The notes beneath the pieces were generated by a model that was not told the DNA's origin, made no database searches, and saw only the letters and a program-made list of their open reading frames with translations. A stretch of DNA of 64,000 bases from Desulfosarcina widdelii (GTDB taxonomy: Bacteria; Desulfobacterota; Desulfobacteria; Desulfobacterales; Desulfosarcinaceae), in assembly GCF_009688965.1 (NCBI RefSeq), contig NZ_AP021875.1:6076001-6140000 (forward strand), read 5' to 3'. This document shows positions 61,746 through 64,000 of the stretch, piece after piece (within the stretch, counting starts at the first letter, position 1; the number at the start of each line of letters is the position of its first letter). The translations under genes and the position numbers were made by a program.

Positions 61746-62501
61746 TTATTTTGGATCTTTTTTCAGGGCGTGGGGAATGCTGGAGTAATATCCCAAATCC
61801 TCGGACAGCAAAATAGCTTCGGCGACCGCTCGCATGGATTTACGGCTGTCCATGCTTCTCTTCTGGATCCAGCGAAATGCACTGTTGGCAGTCAACCCTC
61901 TACGGCGAACCAGAATCTCCTTGGCCCTTTCAATGAGTTTTCGGGATTCCAGTTCCTCCTGGATAACCTGGGCTTTGAGCATGAGTTCCGTATTCATGAT
62001 AGCCAGCGCGGCTTGGTTGGCCACTGCGGTCAAGAGATTGATTTCGGTCTTGGAAAAGGTGTGCGGGGTCGCCGTGAAACAGTTGAGCACCCCAATGATC
62101 CGCTCGTCTTTCAGTTGGAGGGGGACGCCCACCATGGAAACCAGTTTCAGCTTGCGGGCCATCTCCTTTTCCTTGAACCGTTTGCTGCGGAGTACGTTTT
62201 TGATGGTAATGGGCCGTTTGTGGGTCACCACATATCCGACGACACCTTCATTTAAATTCAAGGCGCGGTCCTTGACGTATTCCGGATCGATGGATTGCGT
62301 TGCTTTCAGTTTGATTTTGGGAGGCTTTTCGTTTTCATCGACGAGCCACAGGGAACAGATCTCTACTTCGGTGACCTTGGCCGTGACCATGACAATGAGT
62401 TTGAGCAGATCTTCTAGAAACAGGTCCGACGCGATGGCCCGACTGATATCCGTCAATGCCTTGATGTAGCCGTCGTAGGTGTGCCGGTCGCCTTTTTCCA
62501 T
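61746..62501 (-). CDS. GAF-ANTAR transcription antiterminator
   Basis: A 251-residue regulator. A GAF domain (about 10-160: ASDLFLEDLLKLIVMVTAKV, VGVPLQLKDERIIGVLNCF, NLLTAVANQAALAIMNTEL) precedes an ANTAR RNA-binding domain (about 170-230: EELESRKLIERAKEILVRRRGLTANSAFRWIQKRSMDSRKSMRAVAEAIL). ANTAR dimers bind twin hexaloop hairpins and stop terminator formation. The ATG at 62501 is preferred over a TTG at 62516; neither has a clear Shine-Dalgarno. The next gene is glutamate synthase, whose leader has the matching motif. The GAF ligand is not known. Confidence 0.9.
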   Translation of the reverse strand: MEKGDRHTYDGYIKALTDISRAIASDLFLEDLLKLIVMVTAKVTEVEICSLWLVDENEKPPKIKLKATQSIDPEYVKDRALNLNEGVVGYVVTHKRPITIKNVLRSKRFKEKEMARKLKLVSMVGVPLQLKDERIIGVLNCFTATPHTFSKTEINLLTAVANQAALAIMNTELMLKAQVIQEELESRKLIERAKEILVRRRGLTANSAFRWIQKRSMDSRKSMRAVAEAILLSEDLGYYSSIPHALKKDPK

Positions 62502-62575
62502 GTCCGGATGGTACAATGGAGAAGTTCACATTTCAATGCTTTGTTTGGCGGCGCAACCGGGTGGGTGGTTTATTA

Positions 62576-62603
62576 TTGACATTTAGCATAACTAAAATAA
62601 TAT
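62576..62603 (+). promoter_or_regulatory. Sigma-70 promoter of the amidotransferase gene
   Basis: TTGACA (62576-62581) and TAATAT (62598-62603) are 16 bp apart, 52 bp before the amidotransferase ATG. Confidence 0.5.
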
Positions 62604-62654
62604 CAATAAAATCACTTCAACGAATACGATTTGCAATCCCGACGAGGAGGTTCC

Positions 62655-63782
62655 ATGTGCCGGTTGCTCGCCATCACGAGTCGCGACCCCGTTTCTCCGG
62701 AAAGGGCTATTGCCGGTCTTGCCGCCATGCGCGAGGGCTATGACGGATCGGGTGTCGGCATGCTTTTGCGGGACATCGGTGGCCCGCTCGCCAACATGAA
62801 AAATATTCCGGTGCTGTCGGGCATCTTTTCTTCGGCGGGGCTCAAGCGGTTGGACCGTTTCATGATGGCCAGGGGGTTCACCACCAAGTACAAGATCACC
62901 TTCAAGACCAACGGCCGCCGGCCGGCCGGCGTACCCAAGCGGGATGTTTACCTGGTGAGAGCCTACGACTATCCGACGGAATGGGAGGAAACCCCGGAAA
63001 ACGAATTGTTGCAGCGCCTGATGCCGATCCGACTGGAATTGAAAGAGATGGGCGAAGCGGAAAAAGACATGGCCGTTTTTTCATTCTGGCCGGATACGAT
63101 CATGATCAAAGAGGTCGGCGATCCAGTGGCGGTGGCCGACTATCTCCAACTGGACCGCAAGGACCTGACGGCGCGTCTGATAATGCTTCAGGGCAGGCAG
63201 AACACCAATCACGAAATCGACCTTTACGCCTGTCACCCCTTTTTTCTGGAGGGGTATTCGACCATGACCAACGGAGAGAATACCGCTTTTATCCAGAATC
63301 GAGAATTTCTTCTTTCCAGGAAGTTTGCGGGATACAGGGGGTATGTATCCGATTCGGAAGTGTTTACCCACAGCCTTCACTACTTCGTCGATTACCTGGG
63401 GCTGGATCTGGCCTGCTACAAGCATGGCATAACGCCTTTGACCGATGAGGCCCTGCGAAGCCATCCGGACGCCGCTTTTCTCACCCATCTGAAATATGCC
63501 TGCCGGAACCTTATCATCGACGGCCCGAATTGCGTGATCGGCTGCCTGCCGGACATGACGCTTTTTATGGTTCAGGACCGCAAAAAGCTGCGGCCCGGCG
63601 TCATCGGAGGCGACAACGGGACCTTCGTGTTTGCATCCGAAATGTGTGGCCTCGATGCCGTCATCCCCCAACGGAATAAAACCTTCGATTTGCAGCCCAT
63701 GCATCTGGACACCGCCATCGTTCGCCCGGACCGCAGCGCGGTGGAGTTGGTCAGGCAGACGGATGCTGTGTTGGCCAATTGA
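62655..63782 (+). CDS. Class II glutamine amidotransferase of split glutamate synthase
   Basis: A 375-residue Ntn-type glutaminase. Cys2 follows the initiator Met (MCRLLAITS) and becomes the catalytic nucleophile after Met removal. GYDGSGVGMLLRD and CLPDMTLFMVQDRKKLRPGVIGGDNGTFVFASEMCGLD fit the GltB glutaminase domain. It would supply ammonia to the FMN synthase at 59891. GAGGAGG four bases before the ATG fixes the start at 62655. It is divergent from the ANTAR gene. Confidence 0.88.
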   Translation: MCRLLAITSRDPVSPERAIAGLAAMREGYDGSGVGMLLRDIGGPLANMKNIPVLSGIFSSAGLKRLDRFMMARGFTTKYKITFKTNGRRPAGVPKRDVYLVRAYDYPTEWEETPENELLQRLMPIRLELKEMGEAEKDMAVFSFWPDTIMIKEVGDPVAVADYLQLDRKDLTARLIMLQGRQNTNHEIDLYACHPFFLEGYSTMTNGENTAFIQNREFLLSRKFAGYRGYVSDSEVFTHSLHYFVDYLGLDLACYKHGITPLTDEALRSHPDAAFLTHLKYACRNLIIDGPNCVIGCLPDMTLFMVQDRKKLRPGVIGGDNGTFVFASEMCGLDAVIPQRNKTFDLQPMHLDTAIVRPDRSAVELVRQTDAVLAN

Positions 63783-63793
63783 GTCGGTGAGGG

Positions 63794-63944
63794 CTCAAAA
63801 ACGGCATCTTTCGGCCCAGGTCGGCGTTCTCGCTCGGCCAAAATCCTCAACGTAACGCTGCTACGCCTGCGGTTTCGACCTCGCTGCGGCTTTAGCCTGA
63901 CGCAGATCCCGCCCCGCGGGGAACCAAAATTTACCATTTCTGAG
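63794..63944. repeat. Dispersed palindromic element, subfamily 2 copy D
   Basis: 151 bp matching copy C (37233-37359), with about 22 extra bases near the right end (a CCCCGCGGGG palindrome). Its own outer arms are CTCAAAAACGG at the left and CCATTTCTGAG at the right. It lies just after the amidotransferase gene; no gene was seen from here to the end of the window. Confidence 0.8.
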
Positions 63945-64000
63945 TCCTCACAGTGCGCGCCGGCAGTCTTTCCTATTTTTTTAGTTTGTATTTAGGGTGC

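Noticed and set aside
1..64000. CRISPR arrays, tRNA/rRNA genes, prophage or insertion-sequence genes
   Set aside because: No regularly spaced repeats, tRNA-like cloverleaf sequence, rRNA segments or transposase/integrase motifs were recognised; the repeats found are dispersed palindromes.

Overview
The window reads as chromosomal DNA of a strictly anaerobic, sulfur-metabolising Desulfobacterota bacterium, probably Desulfobacterales (Desulfosarcina/Desulfatitalea-like). This is inferred from multihaem cytochromes, an Rnf complex in the order C-D-G-E-A-B, several sigma-54 activators with PAS domains, DsrE/TusA/YedE-type sulfur genes, a selenoprotein, a split glutamate synthase and many two-component proteins. 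No rRNA, tRNA, CRISPR array, phage or transposase gene was seen.

Layout. 1-6.6 kb: a DUF364 protein, arfB, a YciH/SUI1 protein, a HAD phosphatase, then modABC behind a promoter overlapped by a dyad, and a second DUF364-like gene. 6.6-12.6 kb: a periplasmic redox operon on the minus strand (NifX-like protein, multihaem cytochrome split by an in-frame TGA, rhodanese lipoprotein), two related PAS/sigma-54 activators, and a small winged-helix gene with a near-consensus sigma-54 promoter. 12.8-25 kb: acyl-CoA synthetase, B12-type radical SAM protein, ABC-F ATPase, M55 peptidase, adenylate cyclase with TPRs, PlsC-like acyltransferase, NUDIX hydrolase and a tandem-GAF protein.

25.1-34.9 kb: a ten-gene minus-strand sulfur cluster. 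It encodes a DUF3373 porin, YeeE/YedE transporter, TusA, three DsrEFH-like proteins, a haem-less cytochrome-c-like protein, a triple-rhodanese lipoprotein, an octahaem tetrathionate-reductase-family cytochrome and a cytochrome b. It lies behind a sigma-54 promoter and faces its own sigma-54 activator across shared inverted repeats. It recalls the YedE-TusA-DsrE arrangement reported for sulfur-disproportionating bacteria.

34.9-49 kb: signalling proteins, a two-CW HTH protein with candidate operators, hisE, hisG, a rhodanese, a DUF255 protein, a GrdB/PrdB-type selenoprotein with a visible SECIS, a hybrid kinase, frameshifted mutY, a HEAT-REC fusion and a frameshifted UspA gene. 49-55 kb: rnfCDGEAB. 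55-64 kb: nitrogen metabolism, with gdhA, an FMN glutamate synthase, an ANTAR antiterminator and a class II glutamine amidotransferase, plus a PEP/pyruvate-binding protein. The glutamate synthase leader carries two hexaloop hairpins overlapping an intrinsic terminator, next to the ANTAR gene.

Four copies of related palindromic elements (about 130-150 bp) are scattered through the window, plus a different palindromic element near 1.1 kb. The two frameshifts both lie in homopolymers, so some broken genes may be sequencing errors.
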